NCBI GenBank assembly: GCA_028289605.1
Contig: JANQON010000002.1
Span: forward strand, 62,001-126,000
Length of the DNA stretch: 64,000 nucleotides
Direction of reading: 5' to 3'
DNA from: Hyphococcus sp.
Lineage (GTDB): Bacteria; Pseudomonadota; Alphaproteobacteria; Caulobacterales; Parvularculaceae
The translations under genes were made by a program, and so were the position numbers. Under the pieces are notes generated by a model. It saw only the letters and a list, made by a program, of their open reading frames with translations, was not told the DNA's origin and did not search any database. Each line of letters starts with the position of its first letter. The stretch's first letter is position 1. Of the stretch, positions 45,279 to 54,197 are shown in pieces.

Positions 45279-47111
45279 CTAAACTGTCTCGTCCTGCAGC
45301 ATCAGGGCGGGTGTTGCCGCAGTGGCGTTGAAAATGGCGACAGTTTCCCGCGGCGCATGTTCGACTTGCGTTGGGTCAAGCTCGGCGACGACGGCGGTGG
45401 GCGACAAAATCAGGAATCGCTTGGCAAAGGGACGCATGCTGAAAGCGGGCAGGATTGAATAATGGGAGAAAATAACAGCATCCGGGAACAGCGCGACAAG
45501 CGCGATTCGTTCGCGCTCCGGCAATGCCCGCAACGCTCCTTCGGCTGCGTAGATGATGGGTGTTTTTCGCGCCCATGCGCTAAGCAGGCTCAACGCCACA
45601 AAATGCCGCGGTGTTAACTCGTTCCATCGCTGGTCAGGGGAGGCTTCGTTCATGTCGGGGGTAAAGGCCCGGCGCAGCCCCTCGATGTCCTCAGAAAGAA
45701 GATTCAGCGCAGTTTTGGCATGGTCCCAGTCGAGGTCGCGCGGCAGGTCCGCCGATCGAAACGGATCGTTTTCAATCAATGGGAACTCGTTTGTGACGAG
45801 CGCGATATCGCGTTTCGGGTCGATGCCGCGTCTCGTGGCGTCTGTCAGACATATGTCGAGAGCCGTGACGGCGGCCGACCAGGAAAAGGCGGCGCCGTTC
45901 ATGCAAATGGAAATGATCTCGCCAGGGTTGGCTTTCGCGGCCTCGCCGTTCGCCCCAACGATTTCAATCGCGGACGGGCGTTCGGGACTTGCATCGGGGG
46001 CGACGCCCGAGACTTCCACATGATCGATGTAAGACAGATAGTTATCAAAATAAGGCTTCAACGAAACGAAAGAAACAAAGCCGCCCAAAAGACCGACGGC
46101 GCCGCCAAAAACAAATCGGAAAATGACGATATCGGCAAAAGCGTTTGTTGAAGATATTTGGCCCGCGCCGACGCCGCCTATGAGGTAGAAGAAAATAATG
46201 ATAAGCGCACAGACGAAAGCGAGATTGGTCACAAGCTGACTCAGCACGCCGACCTTGAGACGTCGCTGATAAGCCATATCGTAATCGCGAATGGACGCGT
46301 TGCCCGTGAACCAGCGGTCAACGTTCTGGGACGTGACGGTAAAGGCGGCGGGGCTTACGGTGACCGATTGAACGATTTTCGCCAGCGCAGAGGCATTGGG
46401 ACCAGAGCCGGCCATCAGAGCCCGGCTTGCTTTGATGGCGAATGACATGACGAGGGTCTGGGCAAGAAACGCCGTGACGACAAAGATGACGCCGCCAAGC
46501 ACGATCAAAGGGGCGGTTCGCGTCAGCAAGCTCAGCCCGATTGTCAGCGTCAACAGTGCGTTTAGGCTGGTGTAGAGAATTGTCAGCCCCCGGCCGAGAT
46601 AGCGGGCTTCGGAATTAATAATGGAAATCAGCTGCTTCGCGTCGATGGCTGATCCGCCGCTTTGCGTGATGTTTTCCTTGTAGCGGTTCACAAGCCGCCG
46701 GGCGGATGCGGACTGATACTCATATCCAAGATCGATAAGGCGCGACGCTCCTGAAGCGGACAACGCAATATGCGTGATGTACAGCGCTGCAAACAGGACG
46801 ATTACGCTAAGCACCACAACTGGAGTAGGGGTGAGATCAAATACTGCGCCTTCGGCGAAGCCTAACGGCGTCACGATAAAGGACGGTGCGGATTTCAATA
46901 AGTCGCCCGCCTCAAATTTCCAATCGTTGGCGGATAGTGACAGGTAGCCGATGACAACCGCGAATGCGACGCCTTGAAAAAGCGCCGACAAAAACTGACT
47001 TGCAATGGGGCGAATCGCGCGGCGAATCGGCGGGCGCTCCGGGTCGCGCAGGATCCACCGGACCAACTCGGCCACCTCATCGAGCGATGAGGTGGATTGC
47101 TTGGAGTTCAT
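45279..47111 (-). CDS. ABC-exporter-like membrane protein with degenerate nucleotide-binding domain
   Basis: This 610-residue protein has the layout of a type I ABC exporter half. About five to six transmembrane segments (near 38-58, 98-117, 178-225, 295-315 and 328-350) are followed by a C-terminal domain of about 235 residues where the ATPase should be. The Walker A region reads SICMNGAAFSWSAAV with no GKS/T, the signature LSGGQ is not found, and the Walker B-like strand (KTPIIYAAEGALRAL) lacks the acidic pair. So it cannot hydrolyse ATP in the usual way. The start was set at ATG 47111. It may be a regulatory or scaffolding partner, or a decayed exporter. Frame and coding pattern look intact. 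Confidence 0.72.
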   Translation of the reverse strand: MNSKQSTSSLDEVAELVRWILRDPERPPIRRAIRPIASQFLSALFQGVAFAVVIGYLSLSANDWKFEAGDLLKSAPSFIVTPLGFAEGAVFDLTPTPVVVLSVIVLFAALYITHIALSASGASRLIDLGYEYQSASARRLVNRYKENITQSGGSAIDAKQLISIINSEARYLGRGLTILYTSLNALLTLTIGLSLLTRTAPLIVLGGVIFVVTAFLAQTLVMSFAIKASRALMAGSGPNASALAKIVQSVTVSPAAFTVTSQNVDRWFTGNASIRDYDMAYQRRLKVGVLSQLVTNLAFVCALIIIFFYLIGGVGAGQISSTNAFADIVIFRFVFGGAVGLLGGFVSFVSLKPYFDNYLSYIDHVEVSGVAPDASPERPSAIEIVGANGEAAKANPGEIISICMNGAAFSWSAAVTALDICLTDATRRGIDPKRDIALVTNEFPLIENDPFRSADLPRDLDWDHAKTALNLLSEDIEGLRRAFTPDMNEASPDQRWNELTPRHFVALSLLSAWARKTPIIYAAEGALRALPERERIALVALFPDAVIFSHYSILPAFSMRPFAKRFLILSPTAVVAELDPTQVEHAPRETVAIFNATAATPALMLQDETV

Positions 47112-47497
47112 TTCTGTCTGTTCAGGGTTATTACGAGCCACAGTCGCCTTCAATCAGGTGTTTCCAAGCCGCCGCCTGGAGCGCGCGCATGCATATACGA
47201 CTTCGCAGGCATTGGAAAACCTGCGGTTTTTGGGCTCATAGGGTGCCCGGATCCATGATTGGCGACGTGGAGGATTAACGCTCGCTGATTTTCGTCCAAA
47301 ATTTCAGTTGGCTAGCAGGCCGGCGATTCGCGCTTTCCGGCCATGGCGTTCACCGATCCTGGAACAGCCTGTACGAAGCCCCGACTCGGGAAATCCCGAT
47401 ATGTTGACAACAGGGCGATCATATTTATTCACGCTGATTTTGTGCGTTGGGCTCCCTTGGCTTGACGCCGCAGCGCTATGAAAGACATATTCGCTCG
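47112..47497. promoter_or_regulatory. Divergent region upstream of the legionaminate operon
   Basis: These 386 bases lie between the divergent pseudo-ABC gene and the nucleotidyltransferase gene. A perfect TTGACA at 47404-47409 is followed by A+T-rich ATATTTATTC (47421-47430), a possible promoter for the long downstream operon, though the spacing to a good -10 is not ideal. Confidence 0.35.
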
Positions 47498-48544
47498 ATG
47501 CTGAAATCCGCCGACCGGCTTATTGTCCAGGCCGATGCGCCCCTGATGGATGCTTTGGCTGCTCTAGAGCGGTCAGAGGTAAAAACCCTCTTTGTCGTCG
47601 ATGACGCCGGCAAGCTGGTCGGCGCCTGCACGGACGGTGATATCCGTCGCGCCATGCTCCGCGGCGGCGGCATGACCGACGCGATTGAGGGCGTCATGAA
47701 CAGGACGCCAGTGCGGCTGGAAGAAGGGTTCAATCCCGGCGACGCCGCTGAACTGTTGCGCAAGCATGACGTCATGGTGCTGCCGGTTGTCGGCGCGGAC
47801 GGCGGCGTCAAGGGGATTGTTACGGCGGACGCCGTAAGCGACGATGGAACGACTAACACGCCGGTTGTGTTGATGGCGGGCGGCCTCGGGCAACGCCTTC
47901 GCCCGCTGACCGAAACATGCCCGAAGCCTTTGCTGCCGCTTGGTGATAAGCCGATCCTTGGCCACATCATCGATGGTTTCGTAGCGCAGGGATTTCGGCG
48001 CTTTTATATCTCGGTGAATTACCTAGGTCACATGATCGAGCAATATTTTGGCACGGGCCAAGACCGCGGGATCGAGATTTCTTACCTGCGTGAGGAAAAA
48101 CGCCTTGGCACAGCCGGCGCGCTACATCTCTTGCCGCAGAATATGGATTATCCGTTTATTGTCATGAATGGTGATGTCATCACCCAGATCGATTTTCGCG
48201 CGCTGCTGCGCAATCATGAGGAAGCAGGAGCCGCCGCGACGATGTGCGTACGCGAGCACCTGACCTCAATACCGTTCGGCGTGGTGCGTTTTGGCGGCTC
48301 TACTTATCAGTACACAGATGAGAAACCGACTTTAAAACACCATATCAACGCAGGCATATATTGCATTTCTAAAGAGGCGCGCAACGGCATACCAGAAAAT
48401 AAATTTTACGACATGCCGTCTTTGTTTGACGATTTACACAAGCAAGATCATTTATGCTCCGTGCACGTCATTCATGACGCATGGTTCGACATCGGGTCGC
48501 CCGGAGAATATGAGATCGCAAAACAGCGATTCCGAGAAAGCTGA
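47498..48544 (+). CDS. CBS-domain sugar-1-phosphate nucleotidyltransferase (PtmE-like)
   Basis: This 348-residue protein has two CBS repeats in the first about 110 residues (LIVQADAPLMDALAALERSE; FVVDDAGKLVGACTDGDIRRA) followed by an NTP-transferase domain with VLMAGGLGQRLRPLTETCPK, KPLLPLGDKPIL and YPFIVMNGDVITQ. This CBS plus nucleotidyltransferase fusion is the arrangement of Campylobacter PtmE, a glucosamine-1-phosphate guanylyltransferase that opens the GDP-linked legionaminic-acid pathway. I used ATG 47498; TTG 47447 would add seventeen residues. It heads the plus-strand operon. Confidence 0.86.
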   Translation: MLKSADRLIVQADAPLMDALAALERSEVKTLFVVDDAGKLVGACTDGDIRRAMLRGGGMTDAIEGVMNRTPVRLEEGFNPGDAAELLRKHDVMVLPVVGADGGVKGIVTADAVSDDGTTNTPVVLMAGGLGQRLRPLTETCPKPLLPLGDKPILGHIIDGFVAQGFRRFYISVNYLGHMIEQYFGTGQDRGIEISYLREEKRLGTAGALHLLPQNMDYPFIVMNGDVITQIDFRALLRNHEEAGAAATMCVREHLTSIPFGVVRFGGSTYQYTDEKPTLKHHINAGIYCISKEARNGIPENKFYDMPSLFDDLHKQDHLCSVHVIHDAWFDIGSPGEYEIAKQRFRES

Positions 48545-48676
48545 GCTTCAACCGCCATCCCGCTGCTCGGCGCCCATTTTGGTTGCCTAGCCGGAGGGGT
48601 CAGTGTAGTAGGAGGCGCGGCCAGATGGATGAAAAACCGGCGGCGAAACAAGGATCTGCGAGAGTAAAAAGAGCCC

Positions 48677-50005
48677 ATGGCTGAGTTTTATACCGACCCT
48701 CGAAAGGACAGGATTGACGAGGCGAAATACGCGCCCGCTCAAAGTAATCCGGAGACATTCTACGGTCTGCCGCAAGACATTGAGTTTTGCGCCCGGTGCG
48801 TCATCTCGAATCAGCGTCCGAATTCGACCGTCGAATACAAACACACGGCAACTTCGAAGAAGAAGGTGATTTCATTCGACGAAGAAGGCATCTGCGACGC
48901 CTGTCGGCAGGCGGAGAAAAAAGAGGAGATCATTGATTGGGATCGCCGCCGCGCTGAGCTGCAGACGCTTTGCGACAAATATCGCTCGCGCACGGGCGCC
49001 CATGACTGCCTCGTGCCTGGCTCCGGCGGCAAGGATTCCTTTTACCAGTCCTGGATGCTGAAATACGAATTCGGCATGAACCCGCTCACCTGCACCTGGG
49101 CTCCGAATATTTACACCGATTGGGGGTGGCGGAATTTTCAACGCTGGATTCATGCCGGCTTTGACAACTATCTCATGACCGGCAATGGCCGTGTGAAGCG
49201 TTTGATGACGCGCCTCGCCGTTGAGAACATTTTCCACCCCTTCCAGCCGTTCATTATCGGCCAGAAGGGCTTTGCGCCGCGCTTCGCCCAGCGCATGGGC
49301 ATTCCGCTGATTTTTTATGGAGAGAATGAGGCGGAATATGGCAATCCGATTGCGGACAATACCTCCGCCCAGCGCACTTTTGACTACTTTTCCGCTTCGG
49401 ACGAGAGCGAAATATACTTTGGCGGGACTTCTGTGCATGATCTCGTGCACAAATTCGGCGTAAGGCGCGCCGATCTTGAAGTCTATATGCCGTCAAATCC
49501 GCAGGATCTCGAAAAGCACAGCATCGAGGTGCATTATCTTGGTTACTACCTCAAATGGCATCCGCAGGCGGCCTATTACCACGCGGTTGAGCATGGCGGG
49601 TTCGAAGCGTCGCCGGAACGCACTGCCGGGACCTATTCGAAATACAATTCGATCGACGACAAGATCGACGATTTTCACTACCACACGACGTTTATCAAAT
49701 TCGGTATCGGACGAACGACGTATGATGCCGCGCAGGAGATTCGATCAGAGGATATCGAACGAGAAGAGGGCGTCGCGCTCGTTAAGCGCTATGACGGCGA
49801 GTTTCCAGAGCGATTCTCCGAGGAGTGTTTTAAATATCTTAGTCTGCCGCCGGAGGAATTCCCGGAAGCATCAAAGCATTTTGAGAGCCCCGTGATGGAC
49901 AGGGATTACTACGATGCGCTCGCCAACCGGTTTCGCTCGCCGCACCTCTGGGCGCATGAAAACGGCGAGTGGCGGCTTCGTAGGCGCGTCTTCGACGCCA
50001 ATTAG
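48677..50005 (+). CDS. N-acetyl sugar amidotransferase (WbpG/PtmG/PseA-like)
   Basis: This 442-residue PP-loop ATPase has the ATP-binding SGGKDS at 116-121 and two Cys pairs (C38 and C41; C73 and C76) that probably bind zinc. Family members WbpG and PtmG convert an N-acetyl into an acetamidino group, using ammonia made by HisH/HisF-like subunits. Those two subunits are encoded directly downstream, so an acetamidino-bearing nonulosonic acid is the likely product. ATG 48677 has GAGAGTAAAAAGAG upstream. Full length. Confidence 0.88.
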   Translation: MAEFYTDPRKDRIDEAKYAPAQSNPETFYGLPQDIEFCARCVISNQRPNSTVEYKHTATSKKKVISFDEEGICDACRQAEKKEEIIDWDRRRAELQTLCDKYRSRTGAHDCLVPGSGGKDSFYQSWMLKYEFGMNPLTCTWAPNIYTDWGWRNFQRWIHAGFDNYLMTGNGRVKRLMTRLAVENIFHPFQPFIIGQKGFAPRFAQRMGIPLIFYGENEAEYGNPIADNTSAQRTFDYFSASDESEIYFGGTSVHDLVHKFGVRRADLEVYMPSNPQDLEKHSIEVHYLGYYLKWHPQAAYYHAVEHGGFEASPERTAGTYSKYNSIDDKIDDFHYHTTFIKFGIGRTTYDAAQEIRSEDIEREEGVALVKRYDGEFPERFSEECFKYLSLPPEEFPEASKHFESPVMDRDYYDALANRFRSPHLWAHENGEWRLRRRVFDAN

Positions 50006-50038
50006 ACGGGATCGGCGAGGCCCGGAGAGTTCGAAACA

Positions 50039-50830
50039 ATGCGAAGGCGAATCATAGCGCGTCTTGACGTAAAGATGCAGCACCTGATTAAGGGAGTGCG
50101 TCTTGAAGGATGGCGCAAAATCGGCGACCCGGAGCAGCGCGCGCTGAAATATTACGCTGAGGGCGTCGACGAGCTTATTTATATGGACGTTGTCGCGAGT
50201 CTTTATGAGCGCAACAACCTTGCCGGGATTGTGGAGCGCGTCGCCTCGCAAGTCTTCATCCCAATTACTGTCGGCGGCGGCGTTTCTTCGCTTTCCGCGG
50301 TGAAAGACCTGCTTGCCGTCGGGGCAGACAAGGTGGCAATCAATACCGCTGCGACCAAGAATCCCGAACTCATTTCCGATATCGCCAACACCTATGGCGC
50401 GCAGGCGACGGTTGTTTCCATTGAAGCCAAAAAGCTTCCGACCGGCGGCTGGGAGGCGATGACGGACAACGGACGAAATCATACAAACCGCGATGTTGTC
50501 GAATGGGCGAAAGAGGCTGAGGCGCGCGGCGCCGGAGAGCTGTTTGTGACATCGATTGATCAGGACGGGACCGGTCTCGGTATGGACGCGGAATTGATCG
50601 ACGCTGTAACAAATGTCGTCAACATTCCAGTGATCGCTTGCGGCGGCGTTTCAAAATCCGCGCATGTGACAGACATTCTTACGCGAAATGAAAGGCTCAG
50701 CGCCGTCGCCATGGCGCGTGCGCTGCATTATGACCAGGCGAGCCTTGAGGAGGTCCGCGCGGCCTGCGCCGCAGCCGGCGTCAACGTGCGCGACATTGGC
50801 GCTGAGCTTGAACGGGGGCTGCAATCATGA
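50039..50830 (+). CDS. HisF-like cyclase subunit of the amidotransferase module
   Basis: This 263-residue (beta/alpha)8 barrel has the HisF features: IARLDVKMQHLIKG (D10 near the first strand), TVGGGVSSLSAVKDLLAVGADKVAINTAA and TSIDQDGTGLGMD. The second catalytic Asp of true HisF (VVAID) reads VVSIE here (E129), which suggests it is not the histidine enzyme. As in P. aeruginosa HisF2/HisH2 with WbpG, it should channel ammonia to the upstream amidotransferase. It overlaps HisH by an ATGA. No other his genes are nearby. Confidence 0.9.
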   Translation: MRRRIIARLDVKMQHLIKGVRLEGWRKIGDPEQRALKYYAEGVDELIYMDVVASLYERNNLAGIVERVASQVFIPITVGGGVSSLSAVKDLLAVGADKVAINTAATKNPELISDIANTYGAQATVVSIEAKKLPTGGWEAMTDNGRNHTNRDVVEWAKEAEARGAGELFVTSIDQDGTGLGMDAELIDAVTNVVNIPVIACGGVSKSAHVTDILTRNERLSAVAMARALHYDQASLEEVRAACAAAGVNVRDIGAELERGLQS

Positions 50831-51477
50831 CGACCAAGGTCGCGGTCATCGATTACGGAATTGGCAACGTTTTTTCTGTCTGCAATGCGCTTCGCAAAAT
50901 CGGCGAAGAACCTCTGTTGACGGATAAAGCGGCTGAAATCGAATCTGCCGACCGCATCATTCTGCCGGGCGTCGGCGCATTCGGGAAGGCCGTCGACGCC
51001 TTGAAGTCGCGCGGACTCGATGAAGTCCTGAAACGGTATCGCGAAACCGGCCGCCCGTTCATGGGCATTTGCGTCGGTTTGCAGATGGCGTTGGCGAGAG
51101 GAACTGAGTTCGGCGACTTCGACGGTCTTGGCTATATCGACGGCGATGTCGTTCGCATTCCAGGCGACGCCGATGACGGATCGCCGCTTTGTGTTCCCCA
51201 TATTTCATGGGGACCGCTCTATGCCGCGTCGGGTGCTGAAGAGCGTTGGCGCGAAAGCATTTTCGGCGATTTTCTCAGCGGCGGCGCTTCTGCTTATTTC
51301 GTTCACTCCTTTCATTGCGTTCCAAAAGACGCATCGACAATTCTGGCGGAGACCGAATATGGCGGTCACCGGCTCACCGCAGCGGTGCAAGCGGATAACT
51401 TTGTCGGGACGCAATTTCACCCTGAGCGGAGCGGCGAGATCGGCCAGCGCGTGCTAAGGCGCTTCATGGCGATTTAG
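50827..51477 (+). CDS. HisH-like glutamine amidotransferase subunit
   Basis: This 216-residue class I glutamine amidotransferase has the nucleophile C82 in GICVGLQ, then H198 and E200 in FHPE, the full catalytic triad; PGVGAFGKA near residue 40 is typical of HisH. It releases ammonia from glutamine for the HisF-like barrel, encoded just upstream. It overlaps that gene by four bases. The next gene begins eleven bases after the stop. Confidence 0.91.
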   Translation: MTTKVAVIDYGIGNVFSVCNALRKIGEEPLLTDKAAEIESADRIILPGVGAFGKAVDALKSRGLDEVLKRYRETGRPFMGICVGLQMALARGTEFGDFDGLGYIDGDVVRIPGDADDGSPLCVPHISWGPLYAASGAEERWRESIFGDFLSGGASAYFVHSFHCVPKDASTILAETEYGGHRLTAAVQADNFVGTQFHPERSGEIGQRVLRRFMAI

Positions 51478-51487
51478 GCTGCATGCG

Positions 51488-52861
51488 ATGGCTTCCGCAG
51501 ATGTCTGGCAAGCAAGAGCAACAACGCTGGCGGCGATGTTACGATGGCCGCTGCAACATGGCTGGCGCGGTGCGTTCAACCGCTGGCGGACGGTTTGGTC
51601 GCTATTTCGCAAGGGTTCGGATTTGTATTCTTATCAGAATCGCTACCCCGATGTCGGGACCTTGCATCCATATGCGCACTACGCCGCGACGGGGCAGTTT
51701 GAGGGCAGGGTTTTTTCAGGCGCAGTCAGTTCTTGGCCGGCGCCGCCGAACCGCCCCTGGAAGGGGCGTTTATCCGATGCGCTGGCCGCGGCGGCTGTCG
51801 TTCCCAAGGCCGCAGCGCCCGATTCGCGGATAGGCGAAACAGACAATTCTGTTGACCTGATTATTCCGTTTTACAACCGGCGCGATCTTGTCTTGCGCGC
51901 CGCGAAAAGCGCCATCGATCAAACCCATCAGGAACTGCGCGTCATTGCCGTCGATGACGGCAGCGCCGACGGCGGCGGCGAAGTACTGAAAAAAGAGTTC
52001 CACACTGAAATAGAAAGCGGGCGCCTTGCGGTCTTGCGTCAGCGGAATGCGGGCGCGCCGGCGGCGCGCAACACCGGGATCGCAAGCGGAGTCGGCGCTT
52101 GGGTCGCTTACCTCGACAGTGACAATGCGCTCGACAACTACCATGTGGAGACGCTTCTGTCCGCCGTGAAAGAAGCGAAAGCGTTGATGGTCTATAGCGG
52201 CTGGCGCGAGCCCGGCGGCGTCCGTCATGAGGCGCAGTGTTATGACAGACGTCGATTACTAGAGGCCAACTACATTGATCTGAACACTTTCCTTCATCAC
52301 CGCAGCCTTTATCAGGCCTATGGCGGTTTTGATGAACGTCTCGCCCGTTTTCAGGACTGGGATCTTGTGATGCGTTACGGTCGCGTGACAGCGCCGGCGG
52401 TGGCGGATCAGGAAAGCGTGGAACGAGCGATCGGCGCGGATAGGATTTCGGTGCGGATTCCGGCGGGCCCGTCCCTGAGGCAGGTCAGGCAGAATCATAT
52501 TGCGGAGCTTGTGGCTGCCGGTCTTGCGCCCCGCGCTGTCGCCGGGTCGCAGGCGGCGCTTGCCGGCGATGAGGACGCGCTGCGCGCGCTGGACATTTCC
52601 GTTGCTTTTATTGAGCCGGCCGATGTCCCCGACTTGCACCGCCGAGGGGATCGAGGCGGCTTCGTCTGGCTATTGACCCGCAAGGAAGCAAGCGCGATAA
52701 GCGTTTTGGCGCGGCAAACGCCGTATTTTGCGATGACAATCGACGATGGCGGCGCCCTTGATTCGCGTTTTCTTAATGTTGTTGGCTCGGCTGAAGAGGC
52801 GCGGCAAGCGCCCGTTGGATGGGCTATCGGGCCAACGACGAACCACATTGGTACAGACTGA
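51488..52861 (+). CDS. Glycosyltransferase family 2 protein
   Basis: This 457-residue protein has a GT-A glycosyltransferase domain at about 115-260: VDLIIPFYNRRDLVLRAAKSA, VIAVDDGSADGGGEVL, RNAGAPAARNTGIASG and the DxD-like YLDSDNALD. The first 110 residues and the last 190 are unfamiliar; the N-terminal part has YSYQNRYPDVGTLHPYAHY, as in other polysaccharide-locus transferases. It sits in the operon between the amidotransferase module and the dehydratase gene. Sugar specificity unknown. Confidence 0.83.
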   Translation: MASADVWQARATTLAAMLRWPLQHGWRGAFNRWRTVWSLFRKGSDLYSYQNRYPDVGTLHPYAHYAATGQFEGRVFSGAVSSWPAPPNRPWKGRLSDALAAAAVVPKAAAPDSRIGETDNSVDLIIPFYNRRDLVLRAAKSAIDQTHQELRVIAVDDGSADGGGEVLKKEFHTEIESGRLAVLRQRNAGAPAARNTGIASGVGAWVAYLDSDNALDNYHVETLLSAVKEAKALMVYSGWREPGGVRHEAQCYDRRRLLEANYIDLNTFLHHRSLYQAYGGFDERLARFQDWDLVMRYGRVTAPAVADQESVERAIGADRISVRIPAGPSLRQVRQNHIAELVAAGLAPRAVAGSQAALAGDEDALRALDISVAFIEPADVPDLHRRGDRGGFVWLLTRKEASAISVLARQTPYFAMTIDDGGALDSRFLNVVGSAEEARQAPVGWAIGPTTNHIGTD

Positions 52862-52967
52862 TGACGCGACCTTATGGTCTTGCGCCGGCTTAGGGCAAAA
52901 GGAGATGGGCGCCTCCAATGGCCTCGTTTATAGTAAGAAAAGCAAGTGACAGCGCTGGAATGGTAGC

Positions 52968-54194
52968 GTGAAACAGTCAGCACAAATAGCAACCAATCGC
53001 GCATCGTCAGTTTTCGCCGAGGACCTGGCGGCGAGAGATAAAGAGTTGCGCGCCGCGATTGAAGGGGCGCGCGTTCTGGCAGTGGGCGCCGCGGGGTCGA
53101 TCGGCTCCAGCACCGTGCATGTCTTGGCGCAGTACAAGCCCAAATCACTCCATATTATCGATCAGAACGAGAACGCGTTGGCCGAGCTTGTTCGTCAGCT
53201 GCGTTCGTCGCCGAAGCCTCTTCCGGTAGAAGACTTTCGCACACTTCCGCTTGATTATGGCGCGCCGGTAACGCGGGCGCTAATGGCCCGCGAAGGGCCC
53301 TATGACCGCATTCTCAATTTTGCTGCGATCAAGCATGTGCGCTCTGAAAAGGACGCCTTCTCGATCCTGCAGATGTTCGACACCAATATTGTAAAACAGG
53401 CTCGGTTTCGGCGGTGGATCGCCGAAACCGCGCCGAAAGCCGACTATTTTTCGGTGTCCACCGACAAAGCCGCCAATCCCGTTTCCTTTATGGGCGCGAC
53501 AAAGCGCGCAATGGAACATGCCCTGTTCGATCATGTGCGCGAAGAGGGCCTTGCCGGCAACGTGACCACTGCGCGATTCGCAAATGTCGCCTTTTCGAAT
53601 GGTTCGCTGCTTCAGGCTTTCGCAGAGCGGCTTGCCCGGCGCGAGCCCGTCGCCTGCCCAAGAAACATTCGCCGCTATTTCGTGTCGCTCGAGGAGTCTG
53701 GACACATCTGCGCGCTGGCGAGCGTGCTTGCACCGCACGCCCATATCGCCATTCCCCGGCTCGATCCGGAAGCAAATCTTGTGCTTCTGGAAGATGTTGC
53801 CCGCGCTTTCCTGAAAGAGAACGGCCTTGAGCCAGTTGAATTCTCCGATGAGCGCGCTGCATGCGAAGCGGCGCCGCGCCTACACAACGAAGGGCGTTAC
53901 CCAATATTGCTGACGCCGGCTGATACGGCGGGGGAGAAACCTTTTGAGGAATTTGTCGGCGAAGGCGAGGAAACCGTCGAAATCGATCTGTCCGCAATGC
54001 TTGCGGTGAAGTATTCCGACCTGTCGGGAGAAACGCCGTTTGCTGCTGTCGTGGAAGAGATAGCCGATATTGTTGAGGGGCGGTGCGAGGTCGATTTCGA
54101 AAAGATCGCGTTGAAGCAATTGATCGGAAAGATAGAACCGCGGTTTCTCTCGTCTCATATTGAGTCTGCCCGCAATCTTGACGAAAGGGTCTGA
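52968..54194 (+). CDS. Nucleotide-sugar 4,6-dehydratase, FlaA1/CapD-type (LegB-like role)
   Basis: This 408-residue extended SDR has the NAD-binding GAAGSIGSST at about 40-49, NFAAIKHVRSEKD and STDKAANPVSFMGATKRAME. The catalytic Tyr is replaced by Met in M175-x3-K179, as in the FlaA1/WbpM subgroup. The first about 35 residues are an added helix. It should make a 4-keto-6-deoxy amino sugar, the substrate of the aminotransferase encoded next. Start GTG 52968. Whether it takes GDP- or UDP-GlcNAc is unresolved; the PtmE-like gene favours GDP. Confidence 0.84.
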   Translation: MKQSAQIATNRASSVFAEDLAARDKELRAAIEGARVLAVGAAGSIGSSTVHVLAQYKPKSLHIIDQNENALAELVRQLRSSPKPLPVEDFRTLPLDYGAPVTRALMAREGPYDRILNFAAIKHVRSEKDAFSILQMFDTNIVKQARFRRWIAETAPKADYFSVSTDKAANPVSFMGATKRAMEHALFDHVREEGLAGNVTTARFANVAFSNGSLLQAFAERLARREPVACPRNIRRYFVSLEESGHICALASVLAPHAHIAIPRLDPEANLVLLEDVARAFLKENGLEPVEFSDERAACEAAPRLHNEGRYPILLTPADTAGEKPFEEFVGEGEETVEIDLSAMLAVKYSDLSGETPFAAVVEEIADIVEGRCEVDFEKIALKQLIGKIEPRFLSSHIESARNLDERV

Positions 54195-54197
54195 CTC

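Noticed and set aside
50039-51477. Assigning the HisF and HisH genes to histidine biosynthesis
   Set aside because: No other his genes are near, they follow a WbpG/PtmG-like amidotransferase directly, and the HisF copy has Glu in place of a catalytic Asp.
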